A stretch of 59,826 bases of DNA from a bacterium c-19 (GCA_009917405.1 QZED01000005.1:1-59826), one strand, 5' to 3'; counted from the first letter of the stretch, positions 18,501 to 28,806 are shown. The notes: generated by a model from the sequence alone, not told the origin. Translations and numbers: made by a program.

Positions 18501-21500
18501 ATGATACGATTGAGGTCGGCAATGTCCATATTTCTCACGGTAACGGCAGCAATGATAAGATTAACAAAGGTGTGATTGAGTATCGAATTAATGGAGAATG
18601 GAAAACATTCCAAACATTGGATAGTATTCCTTTTGAATTGGATGTGAATTTAAACGGAACGAGAGCTGATGCGGTTCGTATACGAAATAGCGAGAAGGTA
18701 AACGTATGGTGGCAGTTTAATGAAATCTCTGTTGACAGATTTGACGGTGAAATTGATGATTCCGTACCGATTTCAAAAACAATTATTAAAACATCAACAT
18801 TCGGTATTTGGAGCGGTAATGAAACTGAATTGTTGGACGGTAATGATTCGACCGGTGTTTGGTATCAGTTAAGCGGTAATAAGGCGCTGGTCGGTGACTT
18901 TATCGGTTTGGATTTAGGCAGAGTTGCACATTTAAAATCATTTCACGCGGCAGTCGGTATTGACAGCGGCGATAAATGGGAAAAATATGACTTGGAATAT
19001 TCCGAGGATAATGTCAATTGGACAACCTTTAAATCTTATAACGGCGTATCAAGCGGACAGGATATCATCAATGAAGATTTAACGGGAATACGCGCTCGTT
19101 ATGTACGCTTGGTAAATAAACAAGAAAAAAGCAGTTGGGTGAAATTCGGTGAAATTAACGTAGAGGAAAATACGAGTGTTCCTACCAATAAATACACATA
19201 TACGAATGTAACTGCTCTAAATTCATTACAGGGTACTCATTCCTTGGAACAGATGACACTGTTGCCGCATTCCGATATTACTTTGGCAAACGGTGAATAC
19301 ATCGGTGTGAAGCTGGAGCGCTTAAAGGATTTAACCACACTCGATGTCGATGTTGCATCAGGGTTAACCTTACAGATTTCTGAGAACGGTGTTATATGGA
19401 CAACGGTAACAGATCAAAATCATGTGGATAATGCCCGCTATATTCGTTTAATCAATAACGGTTCAAGTGATGTTACATTTAATTTAACAAAATTTATCGT
19501 GAATTCAAATGAAATTTATGAATTAAAGCTAAGTGAAGCAAGCGGCTTTACTGTGTCAGGCGATAAAAATCTGTTTGACAAGAATCGCACATCCGAAACG
19601 GTATTCCAAGGCAGTCAAACTGCAGGAAGATTTGTAACGTATGATCTCGGTCAAGTAATTGATTTAAATACCTTTAAAGTAGTTTCCAGAGACAGTAATA
19701 CAGATTTCCCTCGTCATGCGAAAATTTCTGTATCAGAAGACGGCACCGCATGGAAACAAATTATGACCATCGGTAATCAGGACGGAACAGCGAATCCGGG
19801 TGAAGCAGAAAACACCGATACGATTCAAGATGTATTGCCGCTACATGAAATCTCATATAATGCGAAGGAAGCAGCCAACTTGAATGTGAAAGCTCGTTAT
19901 ATCAAGTTTGAAATTACAAAGACGAAGGTCGGAGCCGATAAATGGGTAAGATTCACCGAATTTGAGTTGAATAATAATCAAACATTGGCTACTACGACCG
20001 ATCCGACGGTGACGGCTACAGTGACTGCTCAGGATGGATACAATGCTTTAAACGTAGCAGACGGTAATACGGCAACCGCGTTTAAGCCGACTGCAAATAA
20101 AGCCGGGTCATTGTTATATAAAGTAACTGACACTACAAACAGAAATAAAATCACTGTTTTACAATCTCCAACCGCGATATCTGAGGCAAGAATATATGCG
20201 GAAGTGGTAGACAGCACAAGAGCAACCGCTCGCTGGATGGAGCTTGGAAACTTGAACACAGCCTTGTGTGAATATACTTTACCTGAATCAGTGAAGCATT
20301 TATTAGCAGTAAAAATTGAATGGACTGCAGATCAAGAGGTTGCGATCCAAGAAATCTTAATCAATAAAGTTGCTTATGCGAATGTGGATAAAACACGCCT
20401 GAATGATCTGATTCGCTCTGCCAAGGCGGTAAATACCGATACATGGACAACTGACAGTAAAGAAAATCTAAGAACTGCATTAGAGTATGCGGAAGCAACC
20501 TACGCAAATGACTTTGTTTCCGAATCAGTTGTAAATTCAGCGATAAGCAAGCTGGATAAGGCATTGAATCAGCCGGAACTAAAGGGGGATTTAAGTGCTG
20601 TTCGTACATTATTGAACGAATTAAAGGCAGTTAAAAATGATGACAGCATATATGTAAAATCAACCTTCACTAAGCTGCAGAATGCAATTCAATATGCAGA
20701 GAATGAAATCAAGGAAGCCGATAATATCAGTGAAGCTGATGTTGATATGCTTGTTGAATCCTTGGAAAATGCGCGTACACAATTAGTATTCAGCGCAATT
20801 CCTAAGGAAAACCTTATTTCTGCGATTGAAGAAATCAGCTACGAAATGAGTTTGTTTGATGAATCTCTTTATCCTGCTGAAATCTTGCAGCAGCTGAAGG
20901 ATGAACTGAAAAATGCACAAGATATGATCGATGCTTCAACTGCGACTCCGTTAGAATATGCGAATCAAAATAAAGCATTAACAGAAGCTTTTGAATTAGC
21001 TGAGTGTGCAAAGGATTTAAAGGCAAGCATTGATAAATATGAATTGATTACGGCAGATTCTTTTACAGAGTCAACCTATGCGGCATTCGCTGAAAAATTA
21101 GCGGCTGCGAAGGAATTGTTAAAGACGCCTACAGACAGTGAAGCTGTACAGGAGGCTTTGGAAGCATTAGAGAAAGCTTATGAGAATTTAGCATTTGATA
21201 TGAATTCCATAACAGCACAGTTGAAAAAGTTTGAAACTGAGGTACTCGGTAAGAAAACCGATTATACAACGGATTCTATTAAGCCGTTTGAAGTAATCGT
21301 CAAAGAAGTGAAAGAGGCTTTAGCAGATGGAAGTACCGATAAGAGCGAGCTGCAAGCGAAGCTGAAAGAAATGATGAATCATTATGTTGCATTAGTAAGC
21401 ATTAAGGTACTGAATGCTGAATTAAAAGCATTTGATAAGCTCGATCCTCTGCGTTATACAGCAGATAGCTACGCGGCTTATGAAGCAGTATATAATAGCT

Positions 21501-22501
21501 TAGATGTTGATAAATTGAAAGCAAGCGGTACTCAGGATGAGGTGAATCAGGCTGCTGCCGATTTAGCAGCGGCAAGAACCGCGCTTGTTGAAATCGCAAC
21601 ACCAAAAGAGGTGGCAGCGTTGATTGAGCGTCTGGAAGCTGTGAATGCGGATAATTACACAACCGAAAGCTATCAAAAGGTAACCGAAGTATTGGAACAA
21701 GCTAATTCTAAGGACACTTGGTTGAAGGAAGAATTTATTGAACTAAGAGAAGCAGCAGATGATGCAATCTTGGGATTGGTTGATATTTCTGAATTAAATA
21801 AATTATTGAACATGGATATCGACGCAAGCATTTATACTGAGGATACTTATCAGGTATTATCAGAGCTTTTGGAACAAGCAAAGACTTTGAAAGAAAACGG
21901 TACTGCGGAAGAAATCGCTGCAATGATTACTGAAATCAATCAAGCAGTTGATAATTTAGTACCTACTGAAGATCATAAGGATAATCTTGAAGAAGCACTG
22001 AAAGAGGCAAAAGCGATCGATACGACGAAGTATACCGAAGAAAGTGCCGCTGAATTAGAAAAGGCTATTACAGAGGTTGAAAGAGTATTGGCTGATGATC
22101 ATGCGACTTTGAAGGAAATCAACAATGCTTTGGAAGCGTTACAGAATGCAATTGCGGGTCTTAAAGAAAAAACGGATGATACAAATCCGCCTACTGATCC
22201 GGATCAGCCTGAAAATCCGGATAAGCCATCTAAGCCTACCGACCCTGAAGATCCTGATCAACCTTCTAAGCCGATAGATCCATCAAAACCGGCAGATCCA
22301 AAACCGGAACAGCCGATTAAACCGGTAAAACCGATTCAGCCTAATCAACCGATTGTTTCTAATCAAAATCAAACAGTAAAACCGGGCGTTGGTTTGACAC
22401 CGAATACCGGTGATAACACCAATGCTTTAGCATGGCTGATGCTGTGTGTTTGCGGTTCTGCAGTAATGATAATCAGTAAAAAAAGAAGTAATCAAGCTTA
22501 G
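15569..22501 (+). CDS. Cell-wall-anchored GH84 beta-N-acetylglucosaminidase (NagH/NagJ-like 'hyaluronidase')
   Basis: A 2310-residue secreted glycosidase. Signal peptide 1-32 (ending ALA-SEA). Residues about 38-180 form the GH20b-like N-terminal domain. The GH84 barrel begins RGFIEGYYGIPW (about 181) and carries the catalytic Asp pair at D297-D298 in LGDDSGD, the same numbering as the pair in Clostridium perfringens NagJ as I recall it. A helical region follows. Several discoidin (F5/8C)-like modules lie between about 640 and 1470. FIVAR-type three-helix repeats occupy about 1606-2195. A Pro/Lys/Asp linker leads to TPNTGD, a hydrophobic helix and SKKRSNQA. GH84 enzymes remove terminal GlcNAc from glycoproteins. 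The family's 'hyaluronidase' label is historical; I would not assume hyaluronan activity. AAAGGAG precedes ATG 15569. Confidence 0.92.
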   Translation: MGEKLKKVLLSVLSLSMFITTWELSALNALASEAEYEIYPLPQAITYSGGDFVISKEINVVYDDTIDDVTKNRLTEIVDAKGITMSVSDEVKANVTNVLVGTNGSNGYVDHYFDENITHDEAFFDKMDSHIVSIEDKTIAILGKDTDASFYGLTSLKHILNQIEGRTIRNLRIDDFASTKTRGFIEGYYGIPWSDDDRISLMQFGGEFKMNAYIFAPKDDAYHSGRWRDPYPAERLAEMKRMVDAGIDSKCRFVWTIHPFMSNGITESTFEADIAKIITKFEQLYGIGVRQFGVLGDDSGDLPRSVVIRVMERLQEWVDSKGDVHNLVFCPAGYNNAWWKEGELDDYDQGFHEDIQIFWTGEAVCQPVEQRTLDNFKTRDLPAGASPRRSPLFWLNWPVNDINMKRLMMGKGSLLHTDVNVEDLEGVVTNPMQEAEASKVALFAIADYAWNVKAFNDDKSWKDSFKYIDGDAGEALYEMAKHLSDPAPNGHGLNLAESEELKPFLDDFRTAFDNGDSIIEKGNVLIDEFEKIIKACDDFDKLSKNEAFKEEINSWRLSLKEISEANIEFIQSAIALENNQNDEAVSHYTSGVAKFEASKNHIRYKIHDEIDVAEAGAKRIIPFTEYLNGELSLSVGSILDPSKVSAKVITNRTDTPSGSLDNLLDNNEGTEVVWKNPNSAETGTYIGVMYNQVIDIHDIVFKMAHAGNLRDTFDSAKLQYTADGKTWTDIAGSEYSDTRALVQVEGLNLKAKGVRIIATADKTNMWLGCRDIVVNGLDEGTPIIKGTPFIENMVLYSGDNLDALVDGNTTTGLDFLDSKTPSNVDEIHKDAAVGLEFDSAQPLGLLRLYQASGDKVTNAAIEYRVDGTWKTFKEMSNMGAEVVVNLKGTQADAVRIRNLDENTNKWWHINEIKVEEYVGAFSMTPMYSTDKMLIRSGSLDKIIDGSTSTNASFSHSNDSTDTDKDATLADTWVGVEFDDTIEVGNVHISHGNGSNDKINKGVIEYRINGEWKTFQTLDSIPFELDVNLNGTRADAVRIRNSEKVNVWWQFNEISVDRFDGEIDDSVPISKTIIKTSTFGIWSGNETELLDGNDSTGVWYQLSGNKALVGDFIGLDLGRVAHLKSFHAAVGIDSGDKWEKYDLEYSEDNVNWTTFKSYNGVSSGQDIINEDLTGIRARYVRLVNKQEKSSWVKFGEINVEENTSVPTNKYTYTNVTALNSLQGTHSLEQMTLLPHSDITLANGEYIGVKLERLKDLTTLDVDVASGLTLQISENGVIWTTVTDQNHVDNARYIRLINNGSSDVTFNLTKFIVNSNEIYELKLSEASGFTVSGDKNLFDKNRTSETVFQGSQTAGRFVTYDLGQVIDLNTFKVVSRDSNTDFPRHAKISVSEDGTAWKQIMTIGNQDGTANPGEAENTDTIQDVLPLHEISYNAKEAANLNVKARYIKFEITKTKVGADKWVRFTEFELNNNQTLATTTDPTVTATVTAQDGYNALNVADGNTATAFKPTANKAGSLLYKVTDTTNRNKITVLQSPTAISEARIYAEVVDSTRATARWMELGNLNTALCEYTLPESVKHLLAVKIEWTADQEVAIQEILINKVAYANVDKTRLNDLIRSAKAVNTDTWTTDSKENLRTALEYAEATYANDFVSESVVNSAISKLDKALNQPELKGDLSAVRTLLNELKAVKNDDSIYVKSTFTKLQNAIQYAENEIKEADNISEADVDMLVESLENARTQLVFSAIPKENLISAIEEISYEMSLFDESLYPAEILQQLKDELKNAQDMIDASTATPLEYANQNKALTEAFELAECAKDLKASIDKYELITADSFTESTYAAFAEKLAAAKELLKTPTDSEAVQEALEALEKAYENLAFDMNSITAQLKKFETEVLGKKTDYTTDSIKPFEVIVKEVKEALADGSTDKSELQAKLKEMMNHYVALVSIKVLNAELKAFDKLDPLRYTADSYAAYEAVYNSLDVDKLKASGTQDEVNQAAADLAAARTALVEIATPKEVAALIERLEAVNADNYTTESYQKVTEVLEQANSKDTWLKEEFIELREAADDAILGLVDISELNKLLNMDIDASIYTEDTYQVLSELLEQAKTLKENGTAEEIAAMITEINQAVDNLVPTEDHKDNLEEALKEAKAIDTTKYTEESAAELEKAITEVERVLADDHATLKEINNALEALQNAIAGLKEKTDDTNPPTDPDQPENPDKPSKPTDPEDPDQPSKPIDPSKPADPKPEQPIKPVKPIQPNQPIVSNQNQTVKPGVGLTPNTGDNTNALAWLMLCVCGSAVMIISKKRSNQA
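22235..22407 (+). repeat. 173-bp exact duplicate, copy 1 (C-terminal linker and sorting signal of GH84 gene)
   Basis: This stretch is base-for-base identical to 28467-28639. It encodes the Pro-rich wall-spanning linker through TPNT. Flanking sequence diverges at once on the 5' side, and from 22408 on the 3' side. Confidence 0.97.
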
Positions 22502-22510
22502 ATGACTTTA

Positions 22511-22548
22511 ACAGAGAAATATCAAACTTGGTATTTCTCTGTTTTTAA
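22511..22548 (+). terminator. Terminator between GH84 and GH2 genes
   Basis: ACAGAGAAATA (22511-22521) pairs perfectly with TATTTCTCTGT (22532-22542), followed by TTTTAAT. The next gene starts only 20 bases later, so read-through could still express it. Confidence 0.85.
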
Positions 22549-22568
22549 TAAAAAGAGAGGAGAAATTT

Positions 22569-25500
22569 ATGCTACGAATTGGAAAAAGAATTCTTTTGGG
22601 CATATTGGCATTCAGCTTATCGGTTATGTCAATACAGATCGAAGCGCAGGCGGCGATGATGACAGGTGCAGAAATTACCGATTTCACCTTAAGTGCTACA
22701 AGCGAATATAGCTCAACGCCGATTACGAATGCTAAGGATCAAAATGTCAACACAATTTGGGAAAGCAATTGGAGTGGTGGAGGCGGAAATCCGGAAAATG
22801 AAATGATTGCGATTGATGTTATTCTGAATGAAAAGACAAGCGTCGGTTATATGAAGATCACTCCAAGACAGGGAAGTGATATCGCTAATGGTGATGGAAA
22901 TGGACGCTGGTATAAGGCAGTTTATACAAAATACGATGAGCTGGGCAATCAAATCGGTGAGCCAATTGAAGAAACCTATCCCGGCAGCGTTTCCTATGGA
23001 GCTTCACTGGTGCCAAGTGATGAACCGTTTTATGTGGCAGTGAATGATGAAGTGAAAAAAATCACAATCACAGTGAAGCAATCCTATGCAGGTACTGCAA
23101 CAATGGCAGAGCTGAATCTTTATGCACCACAGGAAAGTGGTATAACGGAGGTAACGACAAATTCACAACAGAACGCTAACGATTCTGCCATTGAAAAGGC
23201 TTTTGACGGCAATGCGAATACTTATTGGCATTCGGCATGGGGAAGCGGTGAGGGTGGAACTGTTATTCATCCAAGTGAAACTACTCCCGTAAACGTAATT
23301 ATTTCACGTGATAACCATCATCCGATGAATGAGCTATTATATACGACAAGACCTGCATCTTCTGGAAGCAATGGTAACATCTTGAAAATGAATATTTATA
23401 CTTCAAACAATAAGGATGATAACAGCTGGAAGCTGTTAAATCAGGTGGAATGGAACAATGGAAACGGAACGAAGCGTGCGTCACTTGGCTATAATACTGA
23501 TCAATATGTGAAATTGGAAATTATAGACGGTTATGGTGATAACGGAAGTACTTATGCTTCCGCAGCAGAATTTGCGATTTCAACGATTCAAAGCAAGGAT
23601 GATATTGATACGTCTTTGCTTGATGAGGTTGCGTCGCTGAAGCTATCTTTGAATCATTATCAGGGTTGGGAATCAAGCAGTGCACAAGAATTAATACAGG
23701 CATACACCACTGCACAGACTGCATATAACGGTGATGATTTAGCGGCAATATTTGAAGCGTTTCATGTGCTTTCACAAAAATATGAAGCACTGGTTGTTGA
23801 TAAAAAGCCTTTGATTGATAAGATTCAAGAGGCACAACAGGCTGATCTTGTCGGCAAGAATGCAAGCTCTATTGCGAATTTAAAAAAGGCGATCGAAAAT
23901 GCGAAGGAAGCTTTAGAGATTGTGAAACTGCCAAGTGAGGTAGCGTTTGAGGTCACTGAGCTTAATGAAGCGATTCTTGCATTAAGTGATACACCACTAA
24001 AGGATATTCAAAATATATCTGATGATGAATATGCACGCATCAATAATTTTAATGAAGGATGGCTATTTAGAGAATCTACAGCCGCAAATGAAGCGGTACA
24101 GTTAGATGAATCTCAATTTACCACGATCAATCTGCCGCATGATTTCAGTATTTCCCATGATTTCAGTGAACAGGGTGAAGCAGAATCAGCGTTCCTTTTA
24201 GGAGGCACTGGCTGGTATCGTAAGCATATGATCGTACCTGAAGCATTAAAGGAAAAGACCATTCAGCTTGTCTTTGACGGTGCCTATATGGATACAACTT
24301 TGTATGTAAATGGTAACAGTGTGGGAGAAAATCACTATGGCTACAATCGTTTTACCTTTGATATCAGTGATTATTTAATATGTGATGGTGTCACTGATAA
24401 TGTAATAGCGGTAAAAACCGTAAATAATGTACCAAGCTCTCGCTGGTATTCAGGATCAGGAATTGAGCGTGATGTTACACTCGTAGTCATGAATGAAACA
24501 CATATTGATGATCTCGGTACTTTTATCTCAACTCCCAGCGTTTCCTCCTCATCAGCACAGGTTCATGTAGAAAATACAATAATCAATGCGAACGAGAATA
24601 CAAAAATACAAACAAGTATTTTTGATGCGGAAGGCAATCAGATTGCGCAAAGTGCTAAAGATACGATAACCGGAAATATTGCCAAACAGGATATCACAGT
24701 AAATCATCCGACGCTTTGGACAGTAAAGAGTAACCATCCTGCTTTATATACCGTAGAATGCGTTGTATATGAAAATGATATAGAGGTAGATCGAATCAGT
24801 GAAACAATCGGCTTCAAGACATTAGAGTTTGACCGTGATAACGGCTTTAAGCTAAATGGTGAGAGTATGAAGCTAAAGGGTGTGTGTATGCATATGGATC
24901 AGGGCGCTTTGGGTGGTGCGGTTAATTATCATGCCGTTTATCGTCAGATGAAAATAATGAAGGAAATGGGTGTCAATGCGATTCGTGTTACGCATAATCC
25001 TGCGCCGGAGGCTTTACTAAAGGCTTGTGATGAATTAGGGCTGTTAGTTATCAATGAAGCCTTTGACCATTTATATTATTATAAGAACGGAAATCACAAT
25101 GATTTTGCCCGCTGGTTTAATCAGCCAATTGTAAACGGACCGCTTGGCAGTGAAAGCTGTGATACTTGGGCAGAGTATGTAGCCCGTCAGATGGTGAAAT
25201 CCAGTCGTAATCATGCCTCAATCCTCATGTACTCCGTCGGCAATGAATTATTAGAGGGCGGTGGCAGTGATCAAAACTATCCAGCCAAGATTGCGGAAAT
25301 TTGTAATTGGTTCCATGAAGAGGACCCATATCATTTACCGACGATTGGTGATAATAAGGCAAAGGGCAACGATACATTGGCGGTTGCGATGTGTGATGAG
25401 GTAGCGAAGGCAGGCGGGGTTGTCGGTTTCAATTATGCCAATCGAGATCAATATATCAATTTGCGCAATGCACATCCGGATTGGATATTATACGGCTCTG

Positions 25501-28500
25501 AGACCTCAAGTGCCTTTCATTCACGTGATGTTTATTGGACCGATGGACGGGATAACGATAATTTATTATGTACCGATTATGAGAATGAAGAATCACGAGC
25601 TGGATGGGGACATTCGGCATCGACTGCATGGCGCATCGCTGAAGCAGATGAATGGAATTTAGGCGAATTTGTTTGGACCGGCTTTGATTATCTGGGAGAA
25701 CCGACACCTTGGAACGGCATCGGTACCGGCAGTGTCAGTCAGCAGGGTCCGGCACCACGATCAAGCTACTTCGGTATCGTAGATACAACAGGCTTCCCTA
25801 AGGATATTTATTATTTATATCATAGCCTATGGAATGATAATGTGCGTACACTTCATATTAGCGACAGCTGGAATAGTAAGCTGCTGAAAAACGGTAATCA
25901 GGTTAAGGTTCAGGTATTCACGGATGCGGACAAGGTGGTATTGGAATGTAATGGCAAGGAAATCGGCACTAAGCTCGCAGTGCAAAACAGCGTAGGAAGA
26001 AATGAATTTGACGGACAGTATTTTGCACAATTTACATTGGAATATGAACCTGGAACAATATCGGTTAAGGCTTATGATAAAAACAGTGACGGCACTTTTA
26101 CGGAGGTGACAAATACAGTTGGCACCAATCGAGTAACAACATCGACAGAGGCAGTAAAAACAAAGCTAACCGCTGATAAGAATGAATTGATTTGTGATGG
26201 CTATGATTTATCTTATATCACCGTTGATCTATTAGATAAAGACGGTAATTTTGTCCCAGATGCGAATCAAAAGCTTACGTTTAGCTTAGAGGGTGAGGGA
26301 CGAATCGTCGGTGTTGACAACGGTAATCAAGCAGATACACAGTCTTTCCGCATTGATGAACCGACGCATGTAACAAGAAAGAGCTTTAACGGAAAAGCGC
26401 TTGTCATTTTACAGTCAACCAAGCGTGCTGGTACAATCAAGCTGCATGTGAAGGGTGCAGGATTAGAAACAAATACCATTACGCTGAACAGTGTTCCTAA
26501 GCGAAGTGAAGCAGCACCAACATTGACTGCCTTTGAGCTTGTATCTAAGTATACAATGAATGTCAATGAAACCTTACAGCTACCGAAAACAATCACCGGT
26601 ATTTACAGTGACGGAAGCAGCAAGGAATTAAAAGTTACTTGGGATTTATCGTCCTTTAAGGCAGATACTGCCGGTATATACAGCGTTAAGGGAAGTGTCT
26701 TAGAGAGTACTGCTACAGCGATGGTAACGGTAAACGTCTATAATAGCTTTGCGGCAGCTGAGGATTATTCTACGGTAATTCATGAGGGAAGTGCCCTTTC
26801 CTTGCCAAGCAGTCGCAATGTATATTATACCAACGGAGAAAGTGCGGGAGAATTTGCGGTAGTTTGGGATTATTATGATGCCGCTACATTTACACAAGGA
26901 AACACATATACAGTAAATGGCACGATCCTAATTGCTCAGCAAAGGATTCCCGTAACCGCCAAAATACGAGTAGTCGCACCATTGCCGCAGTCACGCAATA
27001 TCGCACGATTAGAAAATGATATGCCGATATTAAGTGAAAGCTGTACAAAGCCAGCTGATCGTTTGGCAGCGATTAATAACGGAGTAATTGTTAGTGATAG
27101 TGAAAATGAAAGATGGACCGATTGGAACGTAAGAGATACAGACGCAGTTTCTTGGGTTGGCTATGAATGGCAAAATGAGTATACAATCTCTGATATTGTT
27201 GCTTATATCTTCACGAAGGAAACTGACAGCGATAACAGTGATCCAAAGACACTGGAGCTTCGTGTACAGACATGGGACAATAAAACACAGTCATGGATAG
27301 AGCAAGAGGTTTCTTATATTACGGCGATTTCCTATAAAGATGGAGATGGCAAAACAACAGTAAATTTGAAACAGCCGGTTACAACAAGTAAAGTACGCTT
27401 TATTATGGATAAAAAGGGTGTAAATCTTTATACAGGCTTGACCGAGCTTGAGGTATTTGAATATGTCGCAAAGGAGCCTGCCGATACAAATAATAAAATG
27501 ACAGGAATTACGATAAATAATGAAGCAATTAAAGATTTTGATCCTGAAATAAACGGCTATGAATTGATTGTTAGTGATTATCCAAGCTTTGATACGTTAC
27601 AAATCGCTGTGCAGGGAATTGCAGATACGGCAACATCGCTGATTATCAAGGATCCAATCGAGCATTCTATCAAGGTATTGATACGTAGTGAATCAGGAAG
27701 TGAAAATATTTATACCTTCCAATATATAATAAACGTAAATACGGATGCTTTGCAGACTTTATATGATGAGTGTATAGCTATCAAGAATAATCATTACACT
27801 GAGGACAGCTGGAATGCCTTACAGGAAGCATTAGTACAGGCTGAAGCTGCTTTAAAGCAAAATGATCAAAACATTATTACAAAAGCATATGAGAATCTGT
27901 TGAAAGCAAAACAGGAGCTTAAAAAACAAGAAGGTGAAAGCGGTGATGTTATCGTCGAAGATGTGAATGAGGAAGACAAGGAGATGATTTTAAGCAGTCT
28001 TTCAAAGGAGCTGAAGGAAAAAGTAGATCAGATATTAAGCAGTGGTAACGATGTAATAGTGGCGATGAAGAAGAATCAACAAAAGCCGGAGAATATGGAT
28101 GAAGATGAAAAAGCTCAACTAAATCAAATGAAGCTATTTGCGATTCATCAGAATTTAAAGTGCGGAACTATTTATGATCTCAGCCTATTGATTCGCTCAC
28201 AGAATACGGTTATTGGAGAAATCCATGAGTTAAAGCAGCCGATCACAATATCTTTAACAATTCCCGATGAACTATTGCAGGCAGATCGTGAATTTGCGGT
28301 TTTGCGATATCATGAGGGAAAGGTAAATTATCTAAAGGCAACCGTTAAGGGTAATTCGTTGAGCTTTGAAAGTGATCGTTTCTCCGTTTTTATGCTTGTT
28401 TATCGAGATCAGGACATCACTCAGAATCCGAATCTGCCCAATCATCCAATCATTAAGCCAAATAATCCTACCGACCCTGAAGATCCTGATCAACCTTCTA

Positions 28501-28739
28501 AGCCGATAGATCCATCAAAACCGGCAGATCCAAAACCGGAACAGCCGATTAAACCGGTAAAACCGATTCAGCCTAATCAACCGATTGTTTCTAATCAAAA
28601 TCAAACAGTAAAACCGGGCGTTGGTTTGACACCGAATACTGGTGATACGACGATGTTCACAGGTTATGCATGGATTACTCTTTGCGCAGGTATTGTTGTA
28701 ATCGCAGCCTATAAGAGACGTCAAAGTAAAGCAAAGTAA
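22569..28739 (+). CDS. Cell-wall-anchored GH2 beta-galactosidase-like enzyme
   Basis: 2056 residues with signal peptide 1-29 (ending AQA-A). Two discoidin-like modules (about 35-345) and a short helical segment precede the GH2 sugar-binding domain (about 490-660), an Ig-like domain and the catalytic barrel (about 775-1080). RVTHNPAPEA is the GH2 signature. The acid/base Glu is E893 in VGNELLEGG and the nucleophile is E978 in LYGSETSS. Then come a GH2 C-terminal domain, two bacterial Ig-like repeats (each with a YSDG- or YTNGE-like core), another discoidin-like module (about 1475-1635), a FIVAR helix bundle, a beta domain shared with the GH20 protein, the Pro-rich linker and TPNTGD anchor. Substrate is probably terminal beta-galactose on host or dietary glycans; beta-glucuronidase or mannosidase activity cannot be excluded by eye. 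GAGAGGAG precedes ATG 22569. Confidence 0.9.
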   Translation: MLRIGKRILLGILAFSLSVMSIQIEAQAAMMTGAEITDFTLSATSEYSSTPITNAKDQNVNTIWESNWSGGGGNPENEMIAIDVILNEKTSVGYMKITPRQGSDIANGDGNGRWYKAVYTKYDELGNQIGEPIEETYPGSVSYGASLVPSDEPFYVAVNDEVKKITITVKQSYAGTATMAELNLYAPQESGITEVTTNSQQNANDSAIEKAFDGNANTYWHSAWGSGEGGTVIHPSETTPVNVIISRDNHHPMNELLYTTRPASSGSNGNILKMNIYTSNNKDDNSWKLLNQVEWNNGNGTKRASLGYNTDQYVKLEIIDGYGDNGSTYASAAEFAISTIQSKDDIDTSLLDEVASLKLSLNHYQGWESSSAQELIQAYTTAQTAYNGDDLAAIFEAFHVLSQKYEALVVDKKPLIDKIQEAQQADLVGKNASSIANLKKAIENAKEALEIVKLPSEVAFEVTELNEAILALSDTPLKDIQNISDDEYARINNFNEGWLFRESTAANEAVQLDESQFTTINLPHDFSISHDFSEQGEAESAFLLGGTGWYRKHMIVPEALKEKTIQLVFDGAYMDTTLYVNGNSVGENHYGYNRFTFDISDYLICDGVTDNVIAVKTVNNVPSSRWYSGSGIERDVTLVVMNETHIDDLGTFISTPSVSSSSAQVHVENTIINANENTKIQTSIFDAEGNQIAQSAKDTITGNIAKQDITVNHPTLWTVKSNHPALYTVECVVYENDIEVDRISETIGFKTLEFDRDNGFKLNGESMKLKGVCMHMDQGALGGAVNYHAVYRQMKIMKEMGVNAIRVTHNPAPEALLKACDELGLLVINEAFDHLYYYKNGNHNDFARWFNQPIVNGPLGSESCDTWAEYVARQMVKSSRNHASILMYSVGNELLEGGGSDQNYPAKIAEICNWFHEEDPYHLPTIGDNKAKGNDTLAVAMCDEVAKAGGVVGFNYANRDQYINLRNAHPDWILYGSETSSAFHSRDVYWTDGRDNDNLLCTDYENEESRAGWGHSASTAWRIAEADEWNLGEFVWTGFDYLGEPTPWNGIGTGSVSQQGPAPRSSYFGIVDTTGFPKDIYYLYHSLWNDNVRTLHISDSWNSKLLKNGNQVKVQVFTDADKVVLECNGKEIGTKLAVQNSVGRNEFDGQYFAQFTLEYEPGTISVKAYDKNSDGTFTEVTNTVGTNRVTTSTEAVKTKLTADKNELICDGYDLSYITVDLLDKDGNFVPDANQKLTFSLEGEGRIVGVDNGNQADTQSFRIDEPTHVTRKSFNGKALVILQSTKRAGTIKLHVKGAGLETNTITLNSVPKRSEAAPTLTAFELVSKYTMNVNETLQLPKTITGIYSDGSSKELKVTWDLSSFKADTAGIYSVKGSVLESTATAMVTVNVYNSFAAAEDYSTVIHEGSALSLPSSRNVYYTNGESAGEFAVVWDYYDAATFTQGNTYTVNGTILIAQQRIPVTAKIRVVAPLPQSRNIARLENDMPILSESCTKPADRLAAINNGVIVSDSENERWTDWNVRDTDAVSWVGYEWQNEYTISDIVAYIFTKETDSDNSDPKTLELRVQTWDNKTQSWIEQEVSYITAISYKDGDGKTTVNLKQPVTTSKVRFIMDKKGVNLYTGLTELEVFEYVAKEPADTNNKMTGITINNEAIKDFDPEINGYELIVSDYPSFDTLQIAVQGIADTATSLIIKDPIEHSIKVLIRSESGSENIYTFQYIINVNTDALQTLYDECIAIKNNHYTEDSWNALQEALVQAEAALKQNDQNIITKAYENLLKAKQELKKQEGESGDVIVEDVNEEDKEMILSSLSKELKEKVDQILSSGNDVIVAMKKNQQKPENMDEDEKAQLNQMKLFAIHQNLKCGTIYDLSLLIRSQNTVIGEIHELKQPITISLTIPDELLQADREFAVLRYHEGKVNYLKATVKGNSLSFESDRFSVFMLVYRDQDITQNPNLPNHPIIKPNNPTDPEDPDQPSKPIDPSKPADPKPEQPIKPVKPIQPNQPIVSNQNQTVKPGVGLTPNTGDTTMFTGYAWITLCAGIVVIAAYKRRQSKAK
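28467..28639 (+). repeat. 173-bp exact duplicate, copy 2 (C-terminal linker and sorting signal of GH2 gene)
   Basis: Identical to 22235-22407, at a constant offset of 6232 bp. The first 3' difference is a silent C to T in the sorting motif at 28640. Confidence 0.97.
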
Positions 28740-28767
28740 TTAATCGGTTATAAAGCATTAATACAAG

Positions 28768-28806
28768 AAGCAGATAGATACGTGAAAACGACTGTCTGCT
28801 TTTTTA
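28768..28806 (+). terminator. Terminator of the GH2 gene
   Basis: AGCAGATA pairs with TGTCTGCT (one G-U) followed by TTTTTTATTTTT. Confidence 0.75.

Noticed and set aside
22235..28639. Direct repeats as ends of a mobile element
   Set aside because: The repeated DNA is coding and in frame in both genes, with no transposase or target duplication between.
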